Shown in pieces: positions 63,019 to 64,000 of a DNA stretch of 64,000 bases (the first letter of the stretch is position 1; each line of letters opens with the position of its first letter). The notes below the pieces were generated by a model. The model was given only the letters and a program-made list of their open reading frames with translations, was not told the origin of the DNA and searched no databases. The DNA comes from Cyrtodaria siliqua (Eukaryota > Mollusca > Bivalvia > Adapedonta > Hiatellidae): contig JAWPHD010010271.1 in NCBI GenBank assembly GCA_037043455.1, positions 31,452 to 95,451 of the forward strand. Reading direction: 5' to 3'. A program made the translations under genes and the position numbers.

Positions 63019-64000
63019 CAACTTACATACGTGAAAGTACAGTCGGTAATGTGTGTATGTACAGATACCATCCATATGGTAACTTACTTAAGTAAAAGTA
63101 CAAACAATGATGGTGGTATGTACGGATACCATTCATGCGGTAATTCACTTACGTGAAGGTACAGTCGGTGATGTTGGTATGTACGGATGCGGTCCATATG
63201 GTAACTTACTTACGCAAAGGTACAGTAAGTGATGAAGGTATGTACGGATACCATCCATATGGTAACTTATTTACGTGAAGGTACTGTCGGTGATGGTGGT
63301 ATGTACGGATACCATTCATATGGTAAATCACTTATCTATAGGTACAGTCAGTGATGTTAGTATGTCCGGATACAATCCATATGTTAACTTTTTTACGAGA
63401 AGGTTCAGTCGTTGATGTTAGTATGTACGGATATCATCCATATGGTTACTTACTGACGTGCAGGTACAGTCAGTAATGGTGTATGTACGGATACCAACCG
63501 TTTATTAACTTACGTACGTGAAGGTACAGTCGCTGATATTGGTATGTACGGATATCATCCATATGGCAACTCACTTATGTGACAATACAGTCAGTGATGT
63601 TAACATATACGTATACCATCCATATGGTAACATACTTATGTGAATGTACAGTTGGAGATGTTGTTATGTACGGATACCATCCATATGGTAACTTACTTTT
63701 GTAAAGGTAGAGTCAGTGATGGTGTATGTACGGATGCCATCCGTATGGTAACTTACTTAAGAGAAGGTACAGTCGGTGATGTTGGTATGTACGGATAATA
63801 TCCATGTGGTAACTTACTTATTTGAAGGTACAGTCACTGAGGGTGTATGTAGGGATACCATCCGCATGGTAACTTATTGACGCCAAGCTACAGTCGACGA
63901 TGTTGTTATGTACGGATACCATCCGTATGGTAACTGACATAAGTGAAGGTACAATCGGTGATGTTGGTATGTACGGATACCTTCCATTTGGAAACTTACT
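63019..64000. repeat. 61-bp minisatellite, array B, runs off the right edge
   Basis: About 16 copies of the same unit as array A, same orientation (GTGAAGGTACAGTCGGTGAT...CCATCCATATGGTAAC), somewhat more diverged. Confidence 0.92.

Overview
The window looks like nuclear DNA of a bivalve mollusc. This is an inference from four things: AT-rich intergenic DNA full of simple repeats, a molluscan-type dispersed repeat built on the TGACCTTTGACCT core, several LINE and LTR retroelement relics, and an intron-containing nSTAND/NACHT-type NTPase with a very large ankyrin array. A dreissenid-like genome is possible, but the sequence alone cannot fix the species. No bacterial operons, rRNA genes or CRISPR arrays are present, and I recognise only one apparently intact host gene segment.

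Layout. (1) Positions 1 to about 18,810 are one continuous satellite with a 48-bp unit, about 390 copies, running off the left edge. It is organised into five kilobase-scale blocks separated by a recurring irregular cassette. Because 48 is a multiple of 3, both strands read open for thousands of bases; I treat these reading frames as a property of the satellite, not as genes. (2) Positions 18,811-22,795 are gene-free, with small tandem and inverted repeats. (3) Positions 22,796-29,934 hold a foldback element of about 167 bp interrupted by a 6.96-kb L1/Tx1-type LINE on the minus strand. The LINE has a 13-bp target-site duplication and decayed ORF1 and ORF2. (4) Positions 30,040-32,787 hold a 5'-truncated Jockey/CR1-type LINE on the minus strand. 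(5) Positions 33,480-39,520 are gene-free repeats: a tandem dispersed repeat with nuclear-receptor-like half sites, a 71-bp inverted repeat around an AAG expansion, an E-box-bearing minisatellite of about 82 bp, and a small foldback. (6) Positions 39,530-45,740 are a 28-bp minisatellite, followed by a tRNA-derived SINE head near 45,960.

(7) Positions 46,205-57,007 (minus strand) are the nSTAND NTPase plus ankyrin-repeat locus. Two exons can be joined in phase: 57,007-56,888 encodes a short helical linker, and 55,320-52,523 encodes the NTPase and about a dozen ankyrin repeats. A 2-bp deletion ends the frame at 52,523. Beyond it about 6.3 kb of the same ankyrin array continues as a pseudogene with many stops and frameshifts. 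Some of these lesions were themselves duplicated, so the array kept growing after it stopped coding. The family generally acts in innate sensing and regulated assembly; the specific role here is unknown.

(8) Positions 57,364-58,330 and 63,019-64,000 are two halves of one 61-bp minisatellite, separated by a decayed Ty3/Gypsy-type LTR retroelement on the plus strand. Its domain order is Gag, protease, integrase, then the beginning of the RT module. That Copia-like order in a Gypsy-like element is the hallmark of the Gmr1-like group. The RT, RNase H and 3' LTR are missing.
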